DNA of 9,081 nt from Leptolyngbyaceae cyanobacterium M65_K2018_010 (lineage in GTDB: Bacteria > Cyanobacteriota > Cyanobacteriia > Phormidesmidales > Phormidesmidaceae), in assembly GCA_015295885.1 (NCBI GenBank), contig DVEE01000563.1:1-9081 (forward strand). Direction: 5' to 3'. The notes below the pieces were generated by a model that had not been told where the DNA came from, did no database searches, and saw only the letters and a program-made list of their open reading frames with translations. Positions 1 through 7,165 of the stretch are shown here, one piece after another. Numbering within the stretch: position 1 is the first letter of the stretch; every line of letters begins with the position of its first letter. Made by a program: the position numbers and the translations under genes.

Positions 1-1589
1 TCAATGACCTGACCAACGTATCCATCCGGGAGTGCCTGAACCGGATTAAAACCCTGGTCGGGGAAGCGGGCGAGGCCCCTAAGCTATCGGCGCGGCAAAT
101 TCAAATCGGCGAACTGGTGTTGCGAGAAATTCGCGCCCGCCTGCAATTCATGATGGATGTGGGGCTGGACTACCTAACCCTGCACCGCACGGCCATGACC
201 CTCTCCGGCGGCGAGGCCCAGCGCATTCGCCTGGCCACCCAAATCGGCTCGGGCCTGACGGGGGTGCTCTACGTGCTGGATGAACCCAGTATCGGCCTGC
301 ACCAGCGGGACAACGATCGCCTGCTCAACACCCTTACCCGCCTACGCGACCTGGGCAATACCCTGATCGTGGTGGAGCACGACGAAGACACCATTCGGGC
401 CGCCGACCACCTGGTAGATATTGGCCCCGGAGCGGGTATCCATGGTGGCTCCATTGTGGCCGAGGGGGATCTAAGGGCGTTGATGACGGCCCAGGACTCC
501 CTGACGGGGGCCTACCTGTCAGGGCGACGCACCATTCCCACCCCGGCGGAACGGCGACCGGGCAATGGCCGATCGCTCACCCTCAAAAACGCCCACCGCA
601 ATAACCTAAAACACCTGGATATTGAGATTCCCCTGGGCAAGCTGGTCTGCATCACCGGCGTGTCTGGATCGGGCAAATCTACCCTGGTCAACGAGCTGCT
701 CTACCCCGCCCTACAGCACCACTTTGGCAGCAAAGTTCCCTTCCCCAAGCACCTGGACAAGTTGGAGGGGCTAAAGGCGCTCGATAAGGTCATCGTTATC
801 GACCAATCCCCCATTGGCCGTACCCCCCGTTCTAACCCCGCCACCTACACCGGCGTGTTCGATGTCATCCGCAACCTGTTCACCGAAACCATTGAGGCCA
901 AGGCCAGGGGCTACAAGGCCGGACAGTTTTCCTTCAACGTTAAGGGGGGGCGCTGCGAAGCCTGCGGCGGCCAGGGGGTGAACGTCATCGAGATGAACTT
1001 CTTGCCCGATGTCTATGTGCAATGTGAGGTCTGCAAGGGGGCTCGCTATAACCGGGAAACCCTGCAAGTCACCTATAAGGGCCAAAACATTTCCGATGTG
1101 CTGAACATGACCGCCGAAGAAGCCCTGGTTTTCTTCGAGAACATTCCCCAGGCCGCGGCCAAACTGCAAACCATGGTAGATGTGGGCCTGGGCTACATTC
1201 GCCTGGGCCAAACCGCCCCCACCCTCTCCGGTGGCGAGGCCCAACGGATGAAGCTGGCCTCGGAACTGGCCCGTCGCTCCACGGGCAAAACCCTGTATCT
1301 CATCGACGAACCCACCACGGGGCTTTCCTTCTACGATGTCCACAAGCTGCTGGATGTGGTGCAACGCCTGGTAGACAAGGGCAACTCGGTGCTGATGATT
1401 GAACACAACCTCGACGTAATCCGCTGCGCCGACTGGATCATTGACCTGGGACCAGAGGGGGGCGATCGCGGTGGCGAACTGATCGCCGAGGGAACTCCTG
1501 AGGCCGTGGCCCAGGTGCCCCAGTCCTACACCGGCCAGTACCTGGCCAAGGTGCTGGAGCAACACCCGCCGGTGGTGGCGGCAGGGTAG
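1..1589 (+). CDS. uvrA: UvrABC system protein A, C-terminal part (5' end outside window)
   Basis: UvrA is the ATPase that finds bulky DNA lesions in nucleotide excision repair and loads UvrB. It acts as a dimer on DNA in the cytoplasm. The frame is open from the first base (first full codon at 3) to a TAG at 1587-1589, giving 528 codons; full-length UvrA has about 940-1000 residues, so roughly the C-terminal half is present. Seen in the fragment: the ABC signature LSGGEAQ (about residue 67) and Walker B VLDEPS (about 91) ending the first nucleotide-binding domain; Walker A GVSGSGKS (about 219) opening the second; the zinc-binding CxxC pairs CEAC and CEVC (about 318-344); a second LSGGEAQ (about 408), Walker B LIDEPT (about 433) and the H-loop MIEHN. 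All catalytic motifs look intact. The last residues after YLAKVLEQ are probably unstructured. It converges on murD across a 334-bp gap. Confidence 0.97.
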   Translation, partial: NDLTNVSIRECLNRIKTLVGEAGEAPKLSARQIQIGELVLREIRARLQFMMDVGLDYLTLHRTAMTLSGGEAQRIRLATQIGSGLTGVLYVLDEPSIGLHQRDNDRLLNTLTRLRDLGNTLIVVEHDEDTIRAADHLVDIGPGAGIHGGSIVAEGDLRALMTAQDSLTGAYLSGRRTIPTPAERRPGNGRSLTLKNAHRNNLKHLDIEIPLGKLVCITGVSGSGKSTLVNELLYPALQHHFGSKVPFPKHLDKLEGLKALDKVIVIDQSPIGRTPRSNPATYTGVFDVIRNLFTETIEAKARGYKAGQFSFNVKGGRCEACGGQGVNVIEMNFLPDVYVQCEVCKGARYNRETLQVTYKGQNISDVLNMTAEEALVFFENIPQAAAKLQTMVDVGLGYIRLGQTAPTLSGGEAQRMKLASELARRSTGKTLYLIDEPTTGLSFYDVHKLLDVVQRLVDKGNSVLMIEHNLDVIRCADWIIDLGPEGGDRGGELIAEGTPEAVAQVPQSYTGQYLAKVLEQHPPVVAAG

Positions 1590-1712
1590 GGGGTTAGGGC
1601 TGCTCTACCATAGACTTGTCTAAGAGGTTGTTTGAAAAGGGCTATCCCAGGTGTATTTTGTCCTCAAGAGGCAGTAAAAACACTGTAGTAGCAGAACATG
1701 GTTCCAGCCTGG

Positions 1713-1750
1713 CGATGTAGCCCTAGCCGAATGTAACTAGTGCTACATCG
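1713..1750. repeat. Imperfect inverted repeat (stem-loop)
   Basis: The arms CGATGTAGC (1713-1721) and GCTACATCG (1742-1750) are perfect reverse complements. After one mismatch, an inner CTAG pair (1723-1726 with 1737-1740) extends the stem around a loop of about 10 bases. It lies about 125 bp after the uvrA stop. No T-tract follows on either strand, so it is not a textbook intrinsic terminator. It could still stabilise or end the uvrA transcript, or be part of a small mobile-element remnant. Confidence 0.55.
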
Positions 1751-1826
1751 TCGGGGGGTTGGGGGGATTGGCGTCTAGAAATAGAAAAGTGTATTTAGAC
1801 TGCACCCTACGGTTGAAACCCGTGCG

Positions 1827-1848
1827 ATAAAAGGCCCTGGGACAGGGC
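1827..1848 (-). terminator. Candidate rho-independent terminator for murD
   Basis: Read on the minus strand, a GC-rich stem GCCCTG / CAGGGC with a 3-base loop (1834-1848) is followed by C and then TTTT. It lies about 75 bp downstream of the murD stop, in the right direction to end a glyS-murD transcript. The stem (6 bp) and T-run (4) are both short, so it is a modest candidate. Confidence 0.4.
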
Positions 1849-1923
1849 GGTGGTTGGGGTCAACCTGAGCCTTGATCACCTGCATCACCCCCCGGGGGTC
1901 GCCCCTAGGGATGTGGGCCCAGC

Positions 1924-3270
1924 TCAGGTGAACTGGCTGAGGCAGAGCCGCCGGAAGTGTTCGCCCCGCTCTTCAAAGTTAGGGTACTGGTCGAAACTGG
2001 CACAGGCTGGCGAAAGTAGAACCACTTTAGCCTCTAGGGATTGGGCCAGTTCGGCCCCGCGGCGAACTGCCCGGTCCATGGTTTCGACGATTTCGTAGGG
2101 GCCGTACCCCACCTCTGCCAGGCGGCGGGCGAATTGAGGGGCGGCATCGCCAATCAGCAACACCGTCGCGGCTTTCTCCTGAATTCGTTGGAGCCAGGGG
2201 CCATCTTCCCCTGGTTTGGGGTCACCGCCAGCAATCAAGATCGCTGGCGCCGCCACCGATCGCAACCCCACCTCGGCGGCATCGTAATTGGTGGCCTTAG
2301 AGTCGTTAATAAAGTCGATGCCCTGCCAAGTGCAAATGTGCTCCAACCGGTGGGGCACCCCTGGAAAAGTGGAGACTCCCTGGGCGATCGCGGCGGGGTC
2401 AATACCCGCCAGACAAGCGGCGCTGACAGCCATCAGCAGATTCTGCTGGTTGTGGTCGCCGACCATGTTCAGGGCCTCGGCTGGCACGATGGGCTGGCCC
2501 TGAAACTGGACCCAGCCATCCTCCAGGTAGGTGCTAGGCACCAGGGGGGCGATCGCCGCCGGCCCCTGGACACTGGTCCAGTAGGCTTTGGGAAACTCTA
2601 CCGGAATGTGCTGCCGCAGGTAAGGATCGTCGCCGTTAAAAACCGCGTACTCAGATCGCTGTAGCAGGGAAGCCTTGATGCGGGCGTAATTGTTGAGGGT
2701 TTTGTGGCGTTGCAGGTGGTCGGGGGTGAGGGTGGTCCACAGGCCCAGGCGGGGAGCCAGGGTGGGCGAGGCTTCAATCTGGTAGCTGCTCAATTCCGCC
2801 ACTACCCAGTCCGGGGGCGTCGGTTGAAGGGCCAGGTCGCAGGCGGCGTAGCCAATGTTGCCGCAGGCCGGGGCGTTGAGCCCAGCGGCTCGGAAAATGG
2901 CCGCCGTCAGGGCGGTGGTGGTGGTTTTGCCGTTGGTACCGGTAATCCCCACCCAGGGGCGGTGCTGCAACGCGCGCCAGGCCAGTTCTGTTTCGCCGAT
3001 CACCTCTAAACCGGCCCAACGGGCGGCCTCTAGGGCGGGAATATCCCACGGTACGCCAGGACTGACCACAACCAAAGGGGACGAGTCGTCAGGAGTATAG
3101 CTATAGCCCAGGCGCACTGAGATGCCTTCGGCCTGCAGTTGGGCCTGCTGGTCGGCGGCTAGGGGGGCGGGGTTGCGATCGCTCAACACCACCGACCAAC
3201 CCTGTTGGCGCAACAGCCGCGCCGCCGCTATCCCCGACTTTCCCAAACCAATGACATGGGCCTGTTTCAT
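1924..3270 (-). CDS. murD: UDP-N-acetylmuramoyl-L-alanine--D-glutamate ligase
   Basis: MurD is the cytoplasmic Mur ligase that uses ATP to add D-glutamate to UDP-MurNAc-L-Ala, the second amino-acid addition in peptidoglycan synthesis. The 448-residue product has the usual family length. Seen in order: an N-terminal Rossmann-like start HVIGLGKSG (5-13) for the UDP substrate; the ATP-binding loop GTNGKTTT (111-118); ELSSYQIE (159-166); TPDHLQRH (182-189); the lysine that is carbamylated in the family, in ARIKASL (K199); NDSKATN (322-328); and the C-terminal block LSPACASFDQY (419-429) typical of the glutamate-binding domain. The ATG at 3270 has AGG seven bases upstream, which supports this start. 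It begins 15 bp after the glyS stop, so it is probably the second gene of a glyS-murD transcript. No damage seen. Confidence 0.97.
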   Translation of the reverse strand: MKQAHVIGLGKSGIAAARLLRQQGWSVVLSDRNPAPLAADQQAQLQAEGISVRLGYSYTPDDSSPLVVVSPGVPWDIPALEAARWAGLEVIGETELAWRALQHRPWVGITGTNGKTTTTALTAAIFRAAGLNAPACGNIGYAACDLALQPTPPDWVVAELSSYQIEASPTLAPRLGLWTTLTPDHLQRHKTLNNYARIKASLLQRSEYAVFNGDDPYLRQHIPVEFPKAYWTSVQGPAAIAPLVPSTYLEDGWVQFQGQPIVPAEALNMVGDHNQQNLLMAVSAACLAGIDPAAIAQGVSTFPGVPHRLEHICTWQGIDFINDSKATNYDAAEVGLRSVAAPAILIAGGDPKPGEDGPWLQRIQEKAATVLLIGDAAPQFARRLAEVGYGPYEIVETMDRAVRRGAELAQSLEAKVVLLSPACASFDQYPNFEERGEHFRRLCLSQFT

Positions 3271-3285
3271 GGTTGTACCTACCGC

Positions 3286-5442
3286 CTAGCTTTTGACAAT
3301 GGCGCCAAAATCGCCTAGCACCAGGGCATGGTTGCGCAGTAGCCCCAGCAGATTCAACCGGTTTTGTCGAATGGCCGGATCCTCATCCATGACCAGGACG
3401 CTATCGGGGCCATCAAAGAAGTTACTGACCACCGGGGCCGCCTCCTGGAGCCCGGCCAAAAGCTGATTGTAGTCACGGCTAGCCTGGGCGGCCAGGGTTT
3501 GGGGGAGCAAGGCTTGCAGCGCGCTTAACAAGGCTGGCTCAGAAGCGGCCTGGAACAGGGTCGAGTCTACCAGTCCACTGGGGTCAAGCACCTGGGTATC
3601 TAGTCCACCCTGGGCGGCCAGGCGAGTGGCCCGGTTCACGGTTTCATAGACCGTATCCAGGCGCCCATCGCGGCGAATGGCCTGCAGAAACTGAGCTCGA
3701 TTCTTGGCCTCTAACAGGTCAATCAAAACCCGCTCAGCATAGGCCGGGTCGTGCTCTCCTAAAACGGCGTTGACCAGGTCGTAGTCAATGGCCAGTTCGT
3801 CCTGGAGCAGGGTCTGCACCCGCTGGAGGAAAAAGTCTCGCAGTTGGGTGTGTAACCCAACCGGATCTTCAACGGTCAGGGTTGGATCCTCCACAAAATC
3901 CTGAATGATGGTCTTGAGCAGGGCGGCCAGGTTAATCGGCAACTCCGCCGCCCAGGTAATATTCACTACGGCGTTGGCGGCCCGGCGCAGGGCAAAGGGG
4001 TCGGAGGAGCCACTGGGGAGTTGCCCGATGCTAAAAATGCCCACCAGGGTATCTAACCGGTCGGCCAATCCCACGATTTGACCCGCCAGGGTTTGGGGCA
4101 GGCTATCCTGGGCTCCCCGCGGGAGGTAGTGCTCAAAGATCGCCTGAGCCACTACTTCGGACTCGCCGTTGTACAGGGCATACTGTTGACCCATCACCCC
4201 CTGCAGTTCCGGGAATTCTCCTACCATTTGGGAAACCAGGTCTGCCTTGCACAGGTAGGCGGCCCGTTGAATCTGTTGTCGGGTCTGGGTATCGAGTTGG
4301 AGTTGGTCAGACAGGTGAGCGGCGATCGCCCCGATTCGCTTCACCTTAGCCGCCATGGAGCCGAGCCGTTCCTCAAAGGTGACCGTGGCCAGCTTTTCGA
4401 CCCAGGTATCAAGGGGCTGGGCTCGGTCCGCATCGAAGAAGAATTTACCGTCGGACAGGCGGGCGCGAATCACCCGGGCATTCCCCTCGGCAATCACGGC
4501 CTCTTTACTCGGGTCGCCGTTGGCAATGGTGATGAAGTAGGGCATCAGGACCAAGCTATCAGTGGGCTGGCGCACCGGGAAATAACGCTGGTGGCTTTCC
4601 ATTTCAATGATTGCGACCTCTGGTGGTAAGTCCAGAAATTCTGCATCAAACTGGCCGACGACGGCGGTTGGCCACTCCACCAGATTCACCACTTCATCTA
4701 GCAGGCTCTCGGAGATAATCGGTACGCCCCCTAGGGTTTTGGCGGCGGCTTCGACCTGCTTTTGAATCAGCAGGCGGCGGGCGGTGGGGTCAATTTCCAC
4801 AAAGGCATTCCGCAGGGTATCCCCGTAGTCCTGAGCTTGCTTGAGGATGACGGGGCCGGGGTGTAATACCCGGTGCCCCTGGGAGTAGCGATCGCTGGTG
4901 CAGCTCTCCGAGCCATTCTCTAGGGTAATCGGCAGCACGTCGCCGTCGAGGAGCGCCACCAGCCAGCGAATCGGGCGGGGAAAGCGCAAATCCCCATCGC
5001 CCCAACGCATAAACCGCTTCCCTTCTAGCTCCAAAATCCATTGGGGAACCCGTTCAGTGAGAATTTCGGCCACCGGGCGACCGGCGATGGCCTGGGTGAC
5101 AAAGACGAACGGCCCCTTATCCGTTTCGCGCACCTCCAGGGCCTCTAGCCCTACCCCCCGGGAACGGGCAAAGCCTTCGGCGGCCTGGGTGGGTTGGCCA
5201 TCCCTAAAGGCGGCCTGGGCTGGTGGCCCTTTCACCTCTTCCGTGCGATCCGGTTGGCGATCGGGCAATCCCTCCAATACCATAGCCAACCGTCGGGGCG
5301 TACCATAGAACCGGCTGGCGGCGGGCTCCAGGGCTTGCTCTTGGAGGTCAGCCCCAACTCGACCCTGCCACTGGCGGAGGGCATCGCTGACAAAACTGGC
5401 CGGCAATTCCTCGGTGCCAACTTCCAGCAAAAAAGTCGCCAT
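3286..5442 (-). CDS. glyS: Glycine--tRNA ligase, beta subunit
   Basis: GlyS is the large subunit of the bacterial alpha2-beta2 glycyl-tRNA synthetase. It binds tRNA-Gly, while GlyQ (not in this window) carries the aminoacylation site. With the chosen start the product is 718 residues, normal for the family. Seen: the conserved N-terminus LLEVGTEELPASF; KRFMRWG (about 142) and RFPRPIRWL (about 153); HQRYFP (about 284); NARVIRARLSDGKFFFDAD (about 321); the HD-like region VGEFPELQGVMGQQYA (about 407-422); LADRLDTL (about 459) and SSDPFALRRAAN (about 479); and a C-terminal DALR-type anticodon-binding region. The frame stays open to a GTG at 5532, but those 30 extra residues do not resemble the family. 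I chose the ATG at 5442 because the conserved LLEVGTEELP motif starts four residues later; neither start has a clear ribosome-binding site. It is probably co-transcribed with murD. Confidence 0.95.
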   Translation of the reverse strand: MATFLLEVGTEELPASFVSDALRQWQGRVGADLQEQALEPAASRFYGTPRRLAMVLEGLPDRQPDRTEEVKGPPAQAAFRDGQPTQAAEGFARSRGVGLEALEVRETDKGPFVFVTQAIAGRPVAEILTERVPQWILELEGKRFMRWGDGDLRFPRPIRWLVALLDGDVLPITLENGSESCTSDRYSQGHRVLHPGPVILKQAQDYGDTLRNAFVEIDPTARRLLIQKQVEAAAKTLGGVPIISESLLDEVVNLVEWPTAVVGQFDAEFLDLPPEVAIIEMESHQRYFPVRQPTDSLVLMPYFITIANGDPSKEAVIAEGNARVIRARLSDGKFFFDADRAQPLDTWVEKLATVTFEERLGSMAAKVKRIGAIAAHLSDQLQLDTQTRQQIQRAAYLCKADLVSQMVGEFPELQGVMGQQYALYNGESEVVAQAIFEHYLPRGAQDSLPQTLAGQIVGLADRLDTLVGIFSIGQLPSGSSDPFALRRAANAVVNITWAAELPINLAALLKTIIQDFVEDPTLTVEDPVGLHTQLRDFFLQRVQTLLQDELAIDYDLVNAVLGEHDPAYAERVLIDLLEAKNRAQFLQAIRRDGRLDTVYETVNRATRLAAQGGLDTQVLDPSGLVDSTLFQAASEPALLSALQALLPQTLAAQASRDYNQLLAGLQEAAPVVSNFFDGPDSVLVMDEDPAIRQNRLNLLGLLRNHALVLGDFGAIVKS

Positions 5443-5602
5443 ATCAGGACAAAAGCGTAGATCAGGGACATAACCGGCTAGGCTGGGCCAAAATTCTTCG
5501 CATCTAAGCTTGCCGCCGGTTTGCAGTTTCACCAGTCTACCAAGCTGGGGATGAAAAAAATGCAGCCCCAGGAAGCTGGCCAGGGCAGCGACCCGCTGAT
5601 CC
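5443..5602 (-). other. cysK-glyS gap with possible weak terminator and glyS leader
   Basis: These 160 bp lie between the cysK stop and the favoured glyS start. On the minus strand a short CCAG/CTGG stem is followed about 7 bases later by a run of seven T (plus-strand A-run at 5553-5559), which might weakly end the Rrf2-cysK transcript. The rest would be promoter and leader for glyS; I could not identify a convincing -35/-10 pair. The cysK stop codon itself lies in a small palindrome, CCCTAA-C-TTAGGG (5601-5613). Confidence 0.35.
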
Positions 5603-6565
5603 CTAACTTAGGGCCAGCGGTGCCATCAATTCTGGATCCTGGAACAGGGGGGTGCTGAGGTACCGCTCCCCAAAGCTCGGTTGAATGACTACGATCAACT
5701 TGCCATCATTTTCAGACCGGCGACCCACCTCGACGGCGGCCTTGACCGCCGCCCCTGTCGATATCCCGGAGAGCAGGCCCTCTTCCCGGGCCAGGCGACG
5801 ACCGTAGGCAATGGCGTCCTCATCGGCCACCTGGACGATCTCATCAATTAACTCCACCTTTAAGACTTCGGGAATGAACCCGGCTCCAATGCCTTGAATT
5901 TTGTGGGAACCGGGTCGTCCCCCCGATAAGACTGGGCTATTCACCGGTTCAACGGCGATCGCCTTGAACTCAGGTTTACGGTGTTTGAGGACATCGGCTA
6001 CGCCAGTAATGGTGCCACCGGTGCCGACCCCCGCGACCACCATATCTACCTGGCCATCGGTATCGGCCCAAATTTCTTCGGCGGTGGTGCGACGATGGAT
6101 ATCTGGGTTAGCCGGGTTGCGAAACTGCTGCAGCATGTAGGTGTCGGGTAGAGCGTCGAGGATTTCCTGGGCTCGCTGAATACAGCCGGACATGCCCGCT
6201 ATCCCCGGAGTCATCTCCAATTCTGCCCCGTAGGCACGCAGCATGGCCCGCCGTTCTGAACTCATGGTTTCGGGCATGGTCAAAATCAGGCGATAGCCCT
6301 TAGCCGCCGCGGCCATGGCTAGGGCAATCCCCGTATTGCCGGAGGTCGGTTCCACCAGGGTAGTTTTGCCAGGGGTAATCAACCCTTCCGCCTCTGCCGC
6401 CTCAATCATGTTGATACCAATGCGATCCTTGACCGAAGCAGAAGGGTTCATGCCTTCCAGCTTGATCACCAACTGGGCAACACAACCATCTACCTGGGGG
6501 ATACGATTGAGCTTAACCAGCGGGGTGTGACCGATCAATTGGGTGATATTGTCTGCAATGCGCAT
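5603..6565 (-). CDS. cysK: Cysteine synthase (O-acetylserine sulfhydrylase)
   Basis: This PLP enzyme makes L-cysteine from O-acetylserine and sulfide in the cytoplasm. The product has 320 residues, the standard length. Seen: the PLP-lysine motif NPSASVKDR (K46); the substrate loop PTSGNTG (73-79); the phosphate-binding loop GTGGTITG (181-188); GISTGAA (267-273); and PSFGERYLST (296-305), whose serine contacts the PLP ring in the family. These motifs favour CysK/CysM-type O-acetylserine enzymes over cystathionine beta-synthase, and no regulatory CBS domain is present. The ATG at 6565 lies 9 bp downstream of the Rrf2 regulator stop, so the two genes almost certainly share a transcript; no strong ribosome-binding site is visible, which would fit translational coupling. 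Paralogues are common in cyanobacteria, so the exact isoform (CysK versus a second copy) is less certain than the family. Confidence 0.95.
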   Translation of the reverse strand: MRIADNITQLIGHTPLVKLNRIPQVDGCVAQLVIKLEGMNPSASVKDRIGINMIEAAEAEGLITPGKTTLVEPTSGNTGIALAMAAAAKGYRLILTMPETMSSERRAMLRAYGAELEMTPGIAGMSGCIQRAQEILDALPDTYMLQQFRNPANPDIHRRTTAEEIWADTDGQVDMVVAGVGTGGTITGVADVLKHRKPEFKAIAVEPVNSPVLSGGRPGSHKIQGIGAGFIPEVLKVELIDEIVQVADEDAIAYGRRLAREEGLLSGISTGAAVKAAVEVGRRSENDGKLIVVIQPSFGERYLSTPLFQDPELMAPLALS

Positions 6566-6574
6566 GGGTATAGC

Positions 6575-7009
6575 TTAGATGTAGTACATGATGTCGATTT
6601 GCTGTTTGGCATTGCGTTGATCTAGCAGATCCTGCAACGTATGTTTCTGTAGAACTTCCTCTGCCGCCTGGCGCACCTCTCCCCACAGGTCTTGGATGAC
6701 TAAAGCCTCTGGCGTTTCAGGGGCGTGGGCTGGGTCGGATTGGCTCTCAAATCCCTCGATACAACTCACCACGTCGTAGAGGCTGATCAGCCAGGGTTCG
6801 CGGGCTAACAGGTACCCTCCCCGGGCTCCCCGCTGGCTTTTGACCAGGCCGGCTCGGCGCAGGGTGGCCAACAACTGCTCTAAGTATCGGTCAGGAATGT
6901 TTTGCTGGGAGGAAATTTGACGAATTTGTAAGGGTTCGCCGTTAGCATAACTGGCACTGAGTTCGACTAACGCCAGCAGGGCATATTGACTTTTGCAAGA
7001 CAAATCCAC
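6575..7009 (-). CDS. Rrf2-family transcriptional regulator
   Basis: This is a small winged-helix DNA-binding protein of the Rrf2 family (IscR, CymR, NsrR, RsrR). With a GTG start at 7009 it has 144 residues, the usual length, beginning VDLSCKSQYALLALVELS as family members do. The motifs IRQISSQQNIPDRYLEQLLATL and KSQRGARGGYLLA (recognition helix and wing) are clear. After the DNA-binding part only one cysteine (in VVSCIEG) remains, so the three-cysteine iron-sulfur site of IscR is absent. The C-terminus ends MYYI, which I recall from the cyanobacterial group that includes Synechocystis slr0846. The frame extends upstream for 47 more codons to a TTG at 7150, but that part is unlike the family. 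No clear ribosome-binding site precedes the GTG. It lies directly ahead of cysK and divergent from the peptidase gene, and probably regulates cysK and itself; the signal it senses is unknown. Confidence 0.9.
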   Translation of the reverse strand: MDLSCKSQYALLALVELSASYANGEPLQIRQISSQQNIPDRYLEQLLATLRRAGLVKSQRGARGGYLLAREPWLISLYDVVSCIEGFESQSDPAHAPETPEALVIQDLWGEVRQAAEEVLQKHTLQDLLDQRNAKQQIDIMYYI

Positions 7010-7025
7010 GGTTAGGGCAAGGTTA

Positions 7026-7046
7026 AAGGGCGATGCCCTTAGTATA
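7026..7046 (-). promoter_or_regulatory. Candidate Rrf2 promoter -10 with inverted repeat at the start site
   Basis: On the minus strand, TATACT (7046-7041) matches the -10 consensus well. It is followed at once by a perfect inverted repeat, AAGGGC-ATC-GCCCTT (7040-7026), which would span the transcription start. The Rrf2 GTG lies about 17 bases further on. I see no good -35 hexamer at 16-18 bp spacing. The repeat could be an operator for autoregulation or a hairpin in the 5' leader; this is inference. Confidence 0.4.
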
Positions 7047-7165
7047 CTCCGGTTCTCCAGTGGGGTTTGCAGGATTTTGGGGTTGCCGAAAATTGTAGTG
7101 AACTCAACCAAATGCGATTCGAGGAAGCGGTATCGTCTTAAGCTACGCAAAATTAAGATTTCCCC

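Larger units (their letters stand above)
1590..1923. other. Convergent intergenic gap uvrA/murD, no gene seen
   Basis: These 334 bases separate two converging genes, and I see no credible coding sequence. They hold an imperfect stem-loop at 1713-1750, a G-rich run (1753-1766), a small GC hairpin at 1834-1848 that fits a terminator for murD, and a C/G-run palindrome at 1887-1899. Near the left end, positions about 1622-1640 carry the string GAGGTTGTTTGAAAAG. From memory this resembles the terminal repeat of cyanobacterial IS5-type insertion sequences. No matching right end and no transposase remnant is visible, so this could be a scar or a chance match. Confidence 0.6.

Noticed and set aside
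771..1565. Long open frame (264 codons) antisense to uvrA
   Set aside because: It mirrors the conserved UvrA coding sequence on the other strand, has no family features, and is the kind of shadow frame that high-GC genes produce.
1753..1766. G-rich run as a possible G-quadruplex
   Set aside because: There are only two G-tracts separated by TT, too few for a convincing four-tract structure.
1850..2098. Plus-strand open frame overlapping the end of murD
   Set aside because: Most of it is antisense to the conserved C-terminus of murD, and its translation has no recognisable features.
4078..4629. 183-codon open frame antisense to glyS
   Set aside because: It lies wholly within conserved glyS sequence and its translation resembles no known family.
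5443..5532. 30-residue N-terminal extension of glyS from a GTG at 5532
   Set aside because: The family N-terminus begins with the MATFLLEVGTEELP-type motif at 5442, and the extension has no recognisable features or ribosome-binding site.
7010..7150. N-terminal extension of the Rrf2 regulator from a TTG at 7150
   Set aside because: The 47 extra residues are unlike the family, and they overlap the candidate promoter and inverted repeat. The GTG at 7009 gives the standard length and N-terminus.
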